Shown here: piece after piece, positions 54,931-64,000 of the stretch
Numbering within the stretch: position 1 is the stretch's first letter
Layout of the letters: each line of letters opens with the position of its first letter
Assembly: GCA_963833675.1 (NCBI GenBank)
Contig: CAWHYW010000035.1
Span: 77,687 to 141,686, forward strand
Source of the DNA: DASQDN01 sp963833675
GTDB taxonomy: Bacteria; Acidobacteriota; Terriglobia; Bryobacterales; Bryobacteraceae
Direction: 5' to 3'
DNA length: 64,000 bases
Notes under the pieces: generated by a model
Databases searched by the model: none
The model's input: the letters and a program-made list of their open reading frames with translations, nothing else
What the model was told of the DNA's origin: nothing
Made by a program: the position numbers and the translations under genes

Positions 54931-57900
54931 TTAAAACTGAATCATCAGGGTGAGATTCATTAACGGTTGTCCTCCGAAGGAAGCCGTTGTGGGATCGCCC
55001 GTGACTTTGCCGAAATTCTGCGGATTGCGGAAATCCACAGTAGTATCCGGCGTATTGAAATTATACGTCTTGAAAGTGTTCTGCATATCCCACCGCAATT
55101 GAGCCTTCCAGCGCTCGTTAAACTGGAAATTCTTCTGCGCCGAAACTGTCGTCCATCGAAGCGGAGTTCCTGTCGCGATATTTCTTCCGGCGTTGCCGAT
55201 GCGGAAATCGCACTGCGTGCGGTCGAAATTCGCCGGAATTGTAGTGGGACAGCCGCCCGGCAGCGCGAAGTGAGATAGCCCGTTATTGTCGCCGGTAAAG
55301 ACCGACAAGCTATTTCCTTTGTTAAACCGGTCTCCTCCAAGATCGTTCCAGCCGTCCCGAATCTCAATCTGGCTGAGCACGTCCGGACGCTGCTGAATGC
55401 CGGCGAAATTCGGGTAATAGTTGTACGGGCTATTTGCGAACGTGAAGGTCAGCGGATTCCCGCTTTCAAACGTTTGCACCGCGGAAATTTCCAGCCCGCC
55501 GAATGCATACTTTTTCCAGCCGGAAGTTGCCCACTTCTTGCCAAGTCCAAAAGGCAATTCGTAATTCACAGTGCCGATCAGACGGTGCGTGCGATCGTAG
55601 CCGGCGCGCGCCTTTTCCAGACCGCGATTCTGGATCGGGGCTACGCCTGTACCATCGTTATCTCCGTCCTGCGAATTGATCGCTTTCGAGAACGTATAGA
55701 AGGTCGAGAAGAACAGACCATCCGAGTACCGCTTTTCAATCTTCGCGGTCCCGGCGTGATAGGTCGAGTGGCCGAAGTTCGACCGGAAGCGGACGTCTCC
55801 GAATTGTGGAAACGGCCGGTAATTCTGAGCCGCAGCCCGAACGATATTCTGCTGTGTCGGATTACCCGCAAAGTAGTCGATCGGGAAGGTGTTCGCCTGC
55901 CACCGTTCGACCAGGCCCACGCCTCCTGAGCCCTGGTAGCTCACATCTAATAGGTAGTTGCGCGCGAATTCGTATTGGACGCTCGCATTGAAATTCATCA
56001 CATACGGATTTCGCAGATTGGGGTCCCACCACTCGGCGTTGCGTGATCCGTAATTCGTACCGACGAACGGAGAGGTAAAATTCGGACGAACTGTGAATTG
56101 AATCGGCGCCGGTCCCTGACTCAACCGGAAAACAGGGGTTGGATCTCCCGGCGCAGGCTGTTGATTCGCGGTTGCGACGTACTCATCGAACTGGCCGCGC
56201 GATTGAGGGAATTTCACATCGATGGTGTAAATGCCGAATCCGCCGCGGATTACCCACTTGTTGAACGGATGCCAGGCCAGTCCGACACGCGGTTGAAAGT
56301 TGTTGTTGTCGCGCTGCGACAGCGAACCGGTCGGGTGGATGAAGGCGCCGGTCATGCCTGTCAAGTCGTCCTTTGCCAGAGGATCGAAGTTGCTCATCAT
56401 GCCGTTCTTAGTGCTGAACGGACTCTCATTCGAGTAGCGAACGCCGATATTCAGCGTGAGCGTTGGAGTGATCTTCCAATCGTCCTGAACATAGAAGCTG
56501 TGAATGGTCGATCGTGGTAGCCAACTTGTTAGCTCGGCGTTGAAAACCCCCTGTTTTGCGTATCCCGTCAAAAGGCCTGCGAAAGGGATGCCTGTATTCG
56601 GCGCTGGCTGACCATTTGGCTGCAGGTCGGCTGTGACATCGTCGAACACAAATGTGGAGTAGCGAGCCAGATTCGCCGAGTTCAGGCGGAAGCGCAGAAT
56701 CTCATACCCGAATTTGAATGCGTGCGAATTCTTAATCCAGGTGGTGTCGTTCCGCCAGGAAATTGTCTCGTTCACATTTCGGTTCGGATTCTGGCCGATC
56801 ATGTTGTACATCTTGTTGGTCGCACTCGCGCTTTCGGTAGTAAATGCGGGCATCAGGGCGTTATCGACATTGGGAATGCCGAGTTTGCTGGGCCAATCGC
56901 CCCCGTAAGACGCGACAGAAGTTTCTGTCAGACGCCGGAAGTAGCCCGCGCGGGAATCGTTGATGACCGAGGGAGAAATCACCCAGGTATAACCGAGCGA
57001 CGTATTGGAAGTTCGCGATGGAGCATAATTTCCCTGGTAGGTGTCGAACTCCAGCCGGTCCTGTCTGTACTGGATGGGCCGCTGATAGCCGCTGATATCG
57101 TTCTGTGTGAAACTGCCGTTCAGCTTGAAAGCTGTCGAGAACTGATGATCGATACGCAGGTTGTAGTCATTGAAAAAAGTACGTGCGAATTCATTAGCTA
57201 GAACGTTGTTCACCGGACCTGTGCTGGTTGGCGTTCCGGCTTGCGTCGGTTGTACCCACGGGTCGTAATCCAGAAGCTTCCTCGCGGACGGATCGATCCT
57301 GCTTGCAGGAATCACATTTCCCGGAAACGGATCGCGTTTCCAGGTGCCGTCGGCGAGTCGCCGCGTCGTAGCCGGATCGAAGATTGGATTCGCGCCCGCG
57401 AAGTTGAAGATGCCCTGGCGCATATCCGGTGTGGGCACCGATGTGAAGACCTGAGCATACTTCTTCTCGTGCAGTCGCTGATAACCGAAGAAGAAGAACG
57501 TTTTGTCCTTGCCGTTGTAGAGTTTCGGAATCACCACCGGTCCGCCGATATTGCCATCGGGCTCCATGAAAAACGCCGGCAGTCCATCCGGCTTGCCGGG
57601 ATACGGATCGGAAGTTCGAGCGCGATCGAAGTAGCGTCGGTGAGCCATACTCCGAGTGCGTCCAAACCATGACGCCATGCCATGCAATTCGTTTGTGCCG
57701 CTCTTCTTGACGACGCTGATCACACCTCCACCAGAGTGCCCATACTCGGCTGGAGGAAGAGTCGAAATCACGTTCACCTCGGCGACGGAATTCTGCATAG
57801 GCTTGATCATCGCGGTTCCACCTTGCGGATCGGTGCCGCTCACCCCGTCTTCGAAAAGACCGATTGCGCCGCTCCGCTGTCCTGCAAGGTGGTAGGAATC

Positions 57901-58401
57901 CAGGGAACCGCCGTAAGCGTATCCGCCCGCCGACAGACCCGGTACCAGGCTTAATGTCGAATTGATATACCGCTGATACAACGGCAACTCGTACAACACG
58001 TTCCCGCTCATAACCGCGCGCGTGGAGGAGGTTTCCGTTTCCAGTAGAGGAGCCGAAGCTTCAACCTGAATCGATTCGGTCATTTGACCGACCTGCATCG
58101 AGATATCTACGGCGAGTGTGTCGCCCGTTCTTAGTTCGACGTTTTCTTGAACTGCGCGCTTGAAGCCAGTGGATTCAAAGGTGACTCGGTACTCGCCGGG
58201 CTGAAGCGACGGAACCCGGTAAATGCCTTCGCTGTTCGTTACCGCGGTGCTGGTTATATTCGTGCTTTTCTGAACGACAGTGACGTTGACGTTGGGAACC
58301 ACAGCGCCGGACGCATCAGTGACACGCCCGGTGATGGTGGAGGTTCCAATTTGTGCGAGTGCCAATATCGAAGCTGCGAAATATACGGTGAGTAATCGCA
58401 T
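54931..58401 (-). CDS. Oar-like TonB-dependent outer membrane receptor
   Basis: An intact 1,156-residue protein with signal peptide MRLLTVYFAASILALAQ. The carboxypeptidase-regulatory-like domain (~20-110) includes TITGRVTDASGAVVPNVNVT and GIYRVPSLQPGEYRVTFEST. A plug follows (SIQVEASAPLLETETSS, LPLYQRYINSTLSLVPG, SVAEVNVISTLPPAEYGHSG and GGVISVVKKSGTNELHG), and then a ~900-residue barrel ending LMNLTLMIQF with terminal Phe. It differs from the receptor at 10.8 kb in most of its barrel. Substrate unknown. It is free of frame breaks over 3.4 kb, in contrast to the first copy. Confidence 0.93.
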   Translation of the reverse strand: MRLLTVYFAASILALAQIGTSTITGRVTDASGAVVPNVNVTVVQKSTNITSTAVTNSEGIYRVPSLQPGEYRVTFESTGFKRAVQENVELRTGDTLAVDISMQVGQMTESIQVEASAPLLETETSSTRAVMSGNVLYELPLYQRYINSTLSLVPGLSAGGYAYGGSLDSYHLAGQRSGAIGLFEDGVSGTDPQGGTAMIKPMQNSVAEVNVISTLPPAEYGHSGGGVISVVKKSGTNELHGMASWFGRTRSMAHRRYFDRARTSDPYPGKPDGLPAFFMEPDGNIGGPVVIPKLYNGKDKTFFFFGYQRLHEKKYAQVFTSVPTPDMRQGIFNFAGANPIFDPATTRRLADGTWKRDPFPGNVIPASRIDPSARKLLDYDPWVQPTQAGTPTSTGPVNNVLANEFARTFFNDYNLRIDHQFSTAFKLNGSFTQNDISGYQRPIQYRQDRLEFDTYQGNYAPSRTSNTSLGYTWVISPSVINDSRAGYFRRLTETSVASYGGDWPSKLGIPNVDNALMPAFTTESASATNKMYNMIGQNPNRNVNETISWRNDTTWIKNSHAFKFGYEILRFRLNSANLARYSTFVFDDVTADLQPNGQPAPNTGIPFAGLLTGYAKQGVFNAELTSWLPRSTIHSFYVQDDWKITPTLTLNIGVRYSNESPFSTKNGMMSNFDPLAKDDLTGMTGAFIHPTGSLSQRDNNNFQPRVGLAWHPFNKWVIRGGFGIYTIDVKFPQSRGQFDEYVATANQQPAPGDPTPVFRLSQGPAPIQFTVRPNFTSPFVGTNYGSRNAEWWDPNLRNPYVMNFNASVQYEFARNYLLDVSYQGSGGVGLVERWQANTFPIDYFAGNPTQQNIVRAAAQNYRPFPQFGDVRFRSNFGHSTYHAGTAKIEKRYSDGLFFSTFYTFSKAINSQDGDNDGTGVAPIQNRGLEKARAGYDRTHRLIGTVNYELPFGLGKKWATSGWKKYAFGGLEISAVQTFESGNPLTFTFANSPYNYYPNFAGIQQRPDVLSQIEIRDGWNDLGGDRFNKGNSLSVFTGDNNGLSHFALPGGCPTTIPANFDRTQCDFRIGNAGRNIATGTPLRWTTVSAQKNFQFNERWKAQLRWDMQNTFKTYNFNTPDTTVDFRNPQNFGKVTGDPTTASFGGQPLMNLTLMIQF

Positions 58402-58473
58402 AACCCCCCTTATTGGGATGCATGAATATCACAACGCCCCGTACTTCGCAACTGAGATTCCTACTGCATACGG

Positions 58474-59433
58474 TTAGTTCTTCGTATCTTGCAGAAAATC
58501 GTGGATCTGAGCCGCTTCAGAGTCGGTCAGTCTCCATTCCGCGGCCCCCACCACGCCTGCCACCTGGTCTGCTCTGCGGACGCCGACAATCGCGCCCGTC
58601 ACCGCCGGGTTGCGCAGAACCCACGCGATGGCGGCTTCACCGGCAGTCCGGCCATGCGGGGCGGCGATCCGCTTCAATAGCTCGGCTAGCTCGAGATTGC
58701 GGGTGAGAGCGGGCTCCTGGAAATCGGGATTGCGCCGGCGCCAGTCATCCCCTGGAAGATTGGCCACTCGCTCGCGCGTCATCGCGCCGCTTAGTAAGCC
58801 ATTCCGCATTGGCGAGTATGCAATCACTCCGATGTTATTGGCTTTACAGTAAGGGAGAATCTCGTCTTCCACCCCGCGCACGAGCATTGAGTAAGGCGGT
58901 TGAAGCGACGTGATTGGAGCGATGGCTTGGGCCCGGTGAAGCTGCTGAACGTTGAAATTCGATACACCGATCCATCGAACCTTACCTTCTTTCTGCAATT
59001 TGGCGAGCGCGCCCCAACCCTCCTCGACGTCTTCGTCGGGCTCAGGCCAATGAATCTGATAGAGATCTATGACCTCGCGCTGCAAGCGTCGAAGGCTGTT
59101 TTCACATTCCTCGCGAACCGAATCGGCCTTGAGGATCTTTTGAATTTCGCCTTTCTCATTCCAGCGTCGCTCACATTTCGTAAAGACGTAGACCTTCTCC
59201 CTCACTCCATCCAGCGCCCTTGCCACCACCTCCTCGGAGTGGCCCAACCCGTAGACAGCCGCGGTGTCGATCCAATTCAGGCCTGCTTCGATTCCGGCGC
59301 GAATCGAATTGATCGATTCCGCATCGTCCTGCGGTCCCCATCCGAAGGCCCATCCCCCGCCGCCCATCGCCCACGCGCCGATTCCGAGCGGAGTTATTTC
59401 CAGGTCGCTGTTTCCAAGTCTTCGAGTATGCAT
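58474..59433 (-). CDS. Aldo/keto reductase
   Basis: An intact 319-residue NADPH-dependent oxidoreductase with the complete catalytic tetrad: Asp56 (NWIDTAAVYG), Tyr61, Lys86 (VYVFTKCERR) and His128 (LYQIHWPEPD). KVRWIGVSNFNVQQLHRAQA and YSPMRNGLLSGAMTRERVAN are typical of the AKR family, and the C-terminal AVTGAIVGVRRADQVAGVVG binds cofactor. No leader, so cytosolic. It lies 72 bases upstream of the TonB receptor gene on the same strand and may be co-transcribed with it; the aldehyde or sugar substrate is unknown. Confidence 0.92.
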   Translation of the reverse strand: MHTRRLGNSDLEITPLGIGAWAMGGGGWAFGWGPQDDAESINSIRAGIEAGLNWIDTAAVYGLGHSEEVVARALDGVREKVYVFTKCERRWNEKGEIQKILKADSVREECENSLRRLQREVIDLYQIHWPEPDEDVEEGWGALAKLQKEGKVRWIGVSNFNVQQLHRAQAIAPITSLQPPYSMLVRGVEDEILPYCKANNIGVIAYSPMRNGLLSGAMTRERVANLPGDDWRRRNPDFQEPALTRNLELAELLKRIAAPHGRTAGEAAIAWVLRNPAVTGAIVGVRRADQVAGVVGAAEWRLTDSEAAQIHDFLQDTKN

Positions 59434-59511
59434 TCCTACCGATCCAATGTACTATCGCCGGGCGAAGTTCCGACGAAATGGTTTCCATCTCGCCGGAGTC
59501 CTATATGCCGA

Positions 59512-59796
59512 ATGGATCGCGAAGCACGACTCGGATTAGAATCCGCAATTTCTGACCTCCATCAAATATCGGAACGGCTTAGCCGCCTGATTCCGCAGAG
59601 TGAAGGCCGTCTTAGAGAGGAACTCCTCGAGATGCAAACCGAGATCGAGAAGGAGATTGGCCACTACACTCGCGTTCTGGCCGAAGCGAGCCAAACCAAT
59701 TCGCTCACCCGGCGTGTCGCCGGAGCTACCCTCGGGATCGGCGCAGTCGGACTCGAAGTTCCCGAATTCGCATCTCATTCAGATCTCTCACTTTAG
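59512..59796 (+). CDS. Small coiled-coil hypothetical protein
   Basis: A 94-residue frame whose codon use and protein look genuine. MDREARLGLESAISDLHQIS, ERLSRLIPQSEGRLREELLE and EIEKEIGHYTRVLAEASQTN predict a long amphipathic helix, followed by a glycine-rich and hydrophobic end (VAGATLGIGAVGLEVPEF). The same frame stays open far upstream, but there it is antisense to the aldo/keto reductase and not convincing. It overlaps the GH43 3' end by 9 bases. No family recognised. Confidence 0.45.
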   Translation: MDREARLGLESAISDLHQISERLSRLIPQSEGRLREELLEMQTEIEKEIGHYTRVLAEASQTNSLTRRVAGATLGIGAVGLEVPEFASHSDLSL

Positions 59797-60795
59797 TTGC
59801 TGAAGTTCTATCGTCGGCCCTAGACAGCGTGGACCCTCATTCGTCCACTCCAACCGGTCCATGAACATCCGGCGAGCCGTAAACTTCGGATCCCATGCGT
59901 GATACACAATGTAATCCGAAGAGCCGTCGGGACTCTGGGTAACCGAATTATGGCCCGGACCGAGCACGTGTCCCGGTAGCGTCTTGAGGACCCGCGCGCC
60001 GCTCTCGACCGTATCGCAAGCATACGGGCCCAGAACATGGTCGGCCACTGCAAAATCCACTCCATACGTATCGTTCTCCCACCGTCCGGCGCTGAACAGG
60101 CAATAGTAGCGGCCGTCGCGTTTCCGCACACATGGACCTTCGATTGTGTGCCAGTCGTACACTCCGCCATACATAATTCGATCCGATAGGAAACGCTGCC
60201 AGTCATGCCGCGGGCGAACAACCAACCGCTCCTCTCCCGCCAGTCGCGTCATATCGATCAGCCGGTCGACGACAACTCCCGTGCCGACCCGGGCGCCATT
60301 GCTAGTGTCCAGGAAATCTCGCGCATAGAACAGATACCACTGGCCGTCGTCGTCCTGGAACGGCGACGCGTCAATCGCAAACGGTACATAGAATGGATCT
60401 GTCACTCGCACACCCATGTCCCGATAGGGGCCTTCCGAGCGATCGCTTACACCCACACGAATGTGATGAGCCTTGTCCCCGCGGCCCACCGAGTAGTAAA
60501 GATAAAACCCACCGTCAGCAACCGCGATCTCCGGAGCCCAGTAGGCATCGCCATAGTCCGGAGGCAACGTAACCAGGGCTGATCCCACTGGCATCCATGA
60601 CGCAAGATCTTGAGAACGCAGAATGAGAAACACCCCCGGCTCGCCATCCACGGTTAAAGCGCCGGCGCCACGGTTTACATCACTATGCGCCTCGACCACG
60701 CCCGTCCCGATGGCGTAGTACATTCCTGCATGCTTCCAAACGAACGGATCTGCGAAGTACTCCGGATAGACCGGATTGCGATATTGCATCTTCAC
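59788..60795 (-). CDS. Glycoside hydrolase family 43 enzyme
   Basis: An intact 335-residue five-bladed beta-propeller enzyme. The GH43 catalytic set is visible: the base Asp16 (PEYFADPFVWKHAGMYYAIG), the pKa-modulating Asp142 (YVPFAIDASPFQDDDGQWYL) and the acid Glu219 (VYDWHTIEGPCVRKRDGRYY). It starts at a GTG whose G overlaps the TGA of the upstream FAD/Rieske gene (GTGA); an ATG two codons later is also possible. No signal peptide is seen, so it may act in the cytosol on imported arabino- or xylo-oligosaccharides. No carbohydrate-binding module is present. Confidence 0.9.
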   Translation of the reverse strand: MKMQYRNPVYPEYFADPFVWKHAGMYYAIGTGVVEAHSDVNRGAGALTVDGEPGVFLILRSQDLASWMPVGSALVTLPPDYGDAYWAPEIAVADGGFYLYYSVGRGDKAHHIRVGVSDRSEGPYRDMGVRVTDPFYVPFAIDASPFQDDDGQWYLFYARDFLDTSNGARVGTGVVVDRLIDMTRLAGEERLVVRPRHDWQRFLSDRIMYGGVYDWHTIEGPCVRKRDGRYYCLFSAGRWENDTYGVDFAVADHVLGPYACDTVESGARVLKTLPGHVLGPGHNSVTQSPDGSSDYIVYHAWDPKFTARRMFMDRLEWTNEGPRCLGPTIELQQLK

Positions 60796-62350
60796 TGAAC
60801 GACGGGCACCGCGTCGATCGGTTCATCATCTTCAGCTGGCGCGAGGTCCGTGTTTGCCGGACCGTTCACCACTTTGCCCAACGCGTTGAAGCGGGACCCG
60901 TGGCATGGACAATCCCACGTCTTCTCCGTGTCATTCCAATCGACCACGCACCCGAGATGCGGGCAGATTGCGGATAACTCGGTGCATTGTCCTTGCTCAT
61001 CCTTGTACACGGCATGCTTTTGGAACCCACGGCGGATCACCGCTCCGGAGCCGGCCGGGATGTCGTCGTAATCATTCACGTCGCCGCCCGTTACGTAATC
61101 CACATACTGACGAGCGACATTGAAGTTTTCTTTGGCGAACTCACCCACAGACTTCAGCGTCTTGCGCGAAGGATCATAAATCTTCTTCCATTCATTGTCG
61201 CGACTTTGAATCAAATCGCTAATTAGCATGCCCGCGATCGTGCCATGCGTCATGCCATGACCTGAATCTCCAGTCGCGATAAACACGCCCTCATCTCCAG
61301 GGTTCTTCCCAATAAATGCAAGTCCGTCGATGGGTTCCAATACCTGTCCCGACCAGCGGAACTCAACGATCCCCGTATTCGAAAAGACTGTGCGCGCCCA
61401 GCTCTCCAGCCGGTCGAAGCGAGCCTCCGTGTCACTGGCCTGTCCTGTCTTGTGGTCTTCGCCTCCCACGATCAGCACGTCTTCGCGCTCCGAGTGCGCC
61501 TGCAGGCGAACGTAATGGTAAGGGTCCAATGTGTCCCAGAACAGAGCCTTCGGAACGCTGCCTTTGGGAACCAGCAAGCCGATCGCATACGTGCGATAGG
61601 GAGCCTGCTTGGTGTGGATCGCGACCCAATCGTTCACCGGCGTATTGGTGGCGACCACCATGCAGTTCGCGCGGATAGTGGGCCCGCCTTGTACCTTGGC
61701 GGATGGATTCTCACCACCCTTGATACTTTCGATGTGCGTTCGCGTGTGAATCCGACCGCCCATAGCGACGATCGCCTTCGCAAGACCCGCGAGGTATTTG
61801 ACCGGGTGAAATTGTCCCTGATTCGGAAACAGCAGTGCCGGTCCGGTGTTATAGCCGGGAATTGGCGCGGCATCTACCAGCCGAACATCAGCCAGACCCG
61901 CTCGGAGAGCCGCGTCGCGCTCATCCTCCAAATCCTCAACACTGCCGCCGGGCGGCAGGAACAGATAGCCATCTAATCGCTCGAAATCGCAATCGATATT
62001 CTCCTCGCGAACAATCTGCTCGATGCGGTCGACGGCGGCCTTATGGCTCTCCGCTGCCAAGTCGCGAGCCGCGCTCGCCATGCAGTCGCTCCAACTCGGT
62101 GTACCTGTCATCGAGAGCGAAAGCTGAGGTGGGCAGTGGTTCGTCCTGTTTCACCTCCCGCGATCGGCCCATCATCCACGACGATTACGGACATTCCATC
62201 TTTTGCCAGCAGGTACGCGGTAGTCATGCCGGCAATACCAGCGCCTACGATACAGACGTTGGCTTGGGCATGTTCAGTAAGCGGCTCGCCTACAGGGATA
62301 TCGGCGGTCGCGGTCCAGATAGAATCGGTCTTACCGGCATCACTTTTCAT
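60792..62350 (-). CDS. FAD-dependent oxidoreductase with C-terminal Rieske domain (two frameshifts)
   Basis: Composite of about 519 residues. The DAO-type FAD loop is ANVCIVGAGIAGMTTAYLLA; GGETGRTTAHLSF follows. Shifts near 62118 and 62062 hide a stretch reading LDDRYTELERLHGERGSRL. The body has GYNTGPALLFPNQGQFHPVK and SNTGIVEFRWSGQVLEPIDG. The C-terminal Rieske 2Fe-2S domain has CPHLGCVVDW and CPCHGSRFNALGKVVNGPAN. This domain set is known for proteins of uncertain substrate, often linked to amine or sugar-acid oxidation. The stop overlaps the GH43 GTG, so the two are coupled. A 43-base gap separates it from divergent hrpB. Confidence 0.85.
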
Positions 62351-62393
62351 GTTCACCCGCATAGATGCCGTTGAGGCCACAAGATTTCATTAA

Positions 62394-64000
62394 ATGCTTT
62401 CCGCTCTACCCATTGACGACGTTCTTCCACAACTGCTGCAGGTATTGAAGACATCTGCCGAACGTGGTTCTGGAGGCTCCTCCAGGCGCGGGTAAGACGA
62501 CACGGGTTCCCCCGCCCTGCTGCCGCTGGTGACGTGGAGAAATCGTGGTGCTGGAGCCTCGGCGCATCGCTGCGCGGATGGCCGCCCGCCGTGTCGCGGA
62601 AGAACTTGGTGAGCGGGTCGGCGAGACCGTCGGATATCAGGTGCGATTCGAGGACGTCGCAGGTCCACATACCCGGCTGAGGTTCGTCACTGAGGGAATC
62701 CTGACGCGCCGACTGTTAACAGATCCGGGATCTCAAGGGACTTCTGGCGGTCATCGCTGGACGAATTTCATGAACGGCATCTCGAAGCCGACCTGGCCCT
62801 TGCGCTATTACGCCGCCTCCAATCGACGTCGCGCCCTGATCTGAGACTGGTCGTCATGTCCGCCACACTAGATGCGGCGCCCATTGCCGAGTACCTCCGG
62901 AATTGTCCCGTGATTCGCTCGGAAGGAAAACTGTTTGACGTGAGGTGTCGTACACCCCACATGCTCCGCTTCCGCTCGAGCGTCAGGTCGCCGAGCGCTT
63001 CAGAAGACAGAGGCCGACGGAGATGTGCTCGTCTTTTCCCGGGGCTGCCGAAATTCACCGCGCGCTTCGGGAATGCGAGCTCTGGCCCGTACCCGCGATC
63101 TTCTCCTGACCCAGCTTTACGGCGACCTGTCGCCGGAAGAACAGGACCGCGCTGTACGGCCGGCGGACCGACGAAAAGTCATCTGTCAACCAACGTCGCC
63201 GAAAGCTCGATCACCATCGAGGGAGTGACCACAGTCATCGATAGCGGTTTGGCTCGCATTAGCCGTCGATTCGCCCTGGACCGGCCTGCCGACATTGAAT
63301 GTCCAGCGATCGGCAAAGCGTCCGCTATTCAGAGAGCCGGCCGAGCCGGACGAACGCGTCCCGGTCGCAGCGATCCGCCTCTATTCCTTCGAGGACTTTC
63401 AACGCCGGCCCGATCACGATGCTCCTGAGATTCGTCGCCGCGAACTCTCACAGGTCTTGCTGGCGTTGAAAGCGCTGGCATCGATTCCCTTCCGTGGTTC
63501 GAAGCGCCTCCCGCGGAAGCGGTTGAGGCGGCTGAGGATCTATTGGACCGTCTGCGTGTGGCAGGCGAACTGAAAGAACTCGCGCGATTGCCCGTACATC
63601 CGCGTCTAGCGCGATTGATCCTCGATGGAAATCGCAGAGGCGCAGGGCCGGAAGCATTGCGTTTGGCTGCACTCATCAGTTCAGGAGAACGCATTGCGCA
63701 GTTCGACGTGTTCGATGCGATCGAGGTCGCTCCGTCATGGCGCATACAGCGGATAGAGAAGCAACTCCGGCGGTTCGTGCGATCGAACTCCGGGGTCTCC
63801 GAAGAAGGGTTGCGTCTGGCGGTCCTTGCCGCATTTCCGGATCGTGTCGTGAAACAGAAGGACAAACTGCTGGTAGCGCTCGACATCGAGGAGAGACGTG
63901 AATCGGCCGCGCCCGTCATTAGGCTTGCATCCGAGACGACACCCGAAGCGTTGGTGGATCTTTTCCCCAATCGCATCGAAGAACGCCACGAACTCGTCTG
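62394..64000 (+). CDS. hrpB: ATP-dependent helicase HrpB (frameshifted, truncated at window end)
   Basis: DEAH-box helicase of the HrpB family, 5' part only. The ATG at 62394 gives LPIDDVLPQLLQVLKTSAER; after a shift Walker A is VVLEAPPGAGKTTRVPP. Next come VLEPRRIAARMAARRVAEEL, VGYQVRFEDVAGPHTRLRFV, TEGILTRRLL, VVMSATLDAAPIAEYL and the motif VI region AIQRAGRAGRTRPG. The DEFHERHLEADLALALLRRL motif II stretch is recovered in a third frame near 62760. At least seven shifts lie between 62480 and 63550; from there the frame to the window edge is clean. Function in bacteria is unclear (RNA or ribosome-related). Confidence 0.85.

Noticed and set aside
58900..59511. Upstream extension of the small coiled-coil frame
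   Set aside because: The frame is open but antisense to the aldo/keto reductase; only the part from 59512 has protein-like composition.
1..64000. CRISPR arrays, tRNA genes, insertion sequences and attachment sites
   Set aside because: Looked for regular repeats, cloverleaf ends, transposase motifs and terminal repeats; none found.

Overview
The window looks like a piece of an Acidobacteriota chromosome, most likely from the Solibacter/Bryobacter side of the phylum. Two proteins carry the TIGR03437-type C-terminal domain known chiefly from Solibacter (21516-22961 and the end of the ThuA gene near 33.4-33.8 kb). There are two very large Oar-like TonB-dependent receptors with N-terminal carboxypeptidase-regulatory domains, many secreted TPR proteins, Tat-exported sugar oxidoreductases, a CadC-like winged helix fused to a PD40 propeller, and a membrane Ser/Thr kinase. 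I saw no tRNA, rRNA, CRISPR array, phage or insertion sequence. This is ordinary chromosome, rich in accessory carbohydrate and signalling genes.

Layout. 0-1.8 kb: tpiA and an M50 intramembrane protease. 1.85-5.4 kb (minus): a complete potABCD polyamine importer with a 4-base overlap at every junction. 5.5-6.5 kb: two small secreted proteins. 6.5-10.5 kb (minus): a tight glycerol-facilitator / Gfo-Idh-MocA / hydrolase / phosphatase operon. 10.8-17.9 kb (plus): TonB receptor, two coupled TPR proteins and an FG-GAP/ASPIC protein. 18-19.3 kb: an esterase. 19.3-21.3 kb (minus): cysE, a secreted matrixin-like protease and a VTT membrane protein, all overlapping. 21.5-24.1 kb: TIGR03437 protein and an AlaX-type editing protein; 24.1-25.1 kb a sugar transporter. 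25.4-28.3 kb: TPR protein, nuoI, a TlpA-like protein, a stand-alone winged helix and a CoA-binding protein. 28.3-32.8 kb (minus): rluB, scpB, scpA, a POTRA-only protein and an RraA-like protein. 33.4-38.1 kb: ThuA protein, gluconate-dehydrogenase-like subunit 3 plus GMC flavoprotein, and a sugar isomerase/epimerase. 38.1-47.4 kb: TPR protein, CadC-PD40 gene, octaheme cytochrome, a DAC-like sensor, a Ser/Thr kinase and a DUF1080 protein. 47.4-52.3 kb: two orphan histidine kinases, a methyltransferase with a truncated oxidoreductase remnant behind it, and ribA. 52.3-64 kb: M1 aminopeptidase, second TonB receptor, aldo/keto reductase, GH43 enzyme, FAD/Rieske oxidoreductase, and hrpB running off the end.

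How it fits together. The carbohydrate genes (TonB receptors, GH43, GMC/Gluconate_2-dh3, Gfo/Idh/MocA, ThuA, isomerase/epimerase, DUF1080, RhaT-like transporter) suggest a soil heterotroph that oxidises plant-derived sugars in the periplasm. The signalling genes are mostly orphans without adjacent partners.

Caution on quality. About twenty otherwise well-conserved genes, including housekeeping genes (tpiA, cysE, hrpB), are broken by single-base shifts, while other long stretches are perfectly open. The breaks cluster (0-5.4, 16-21.3, 33.4-33.8, 39.5-40.6, 62-64 kb). I read most as consensus errors in a draft or metagenome assembly and annotate those genes as single units, with approximate break points. 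The CadC-PD40 gene and the oxidoreductase remnant may be genuinely degenerate.
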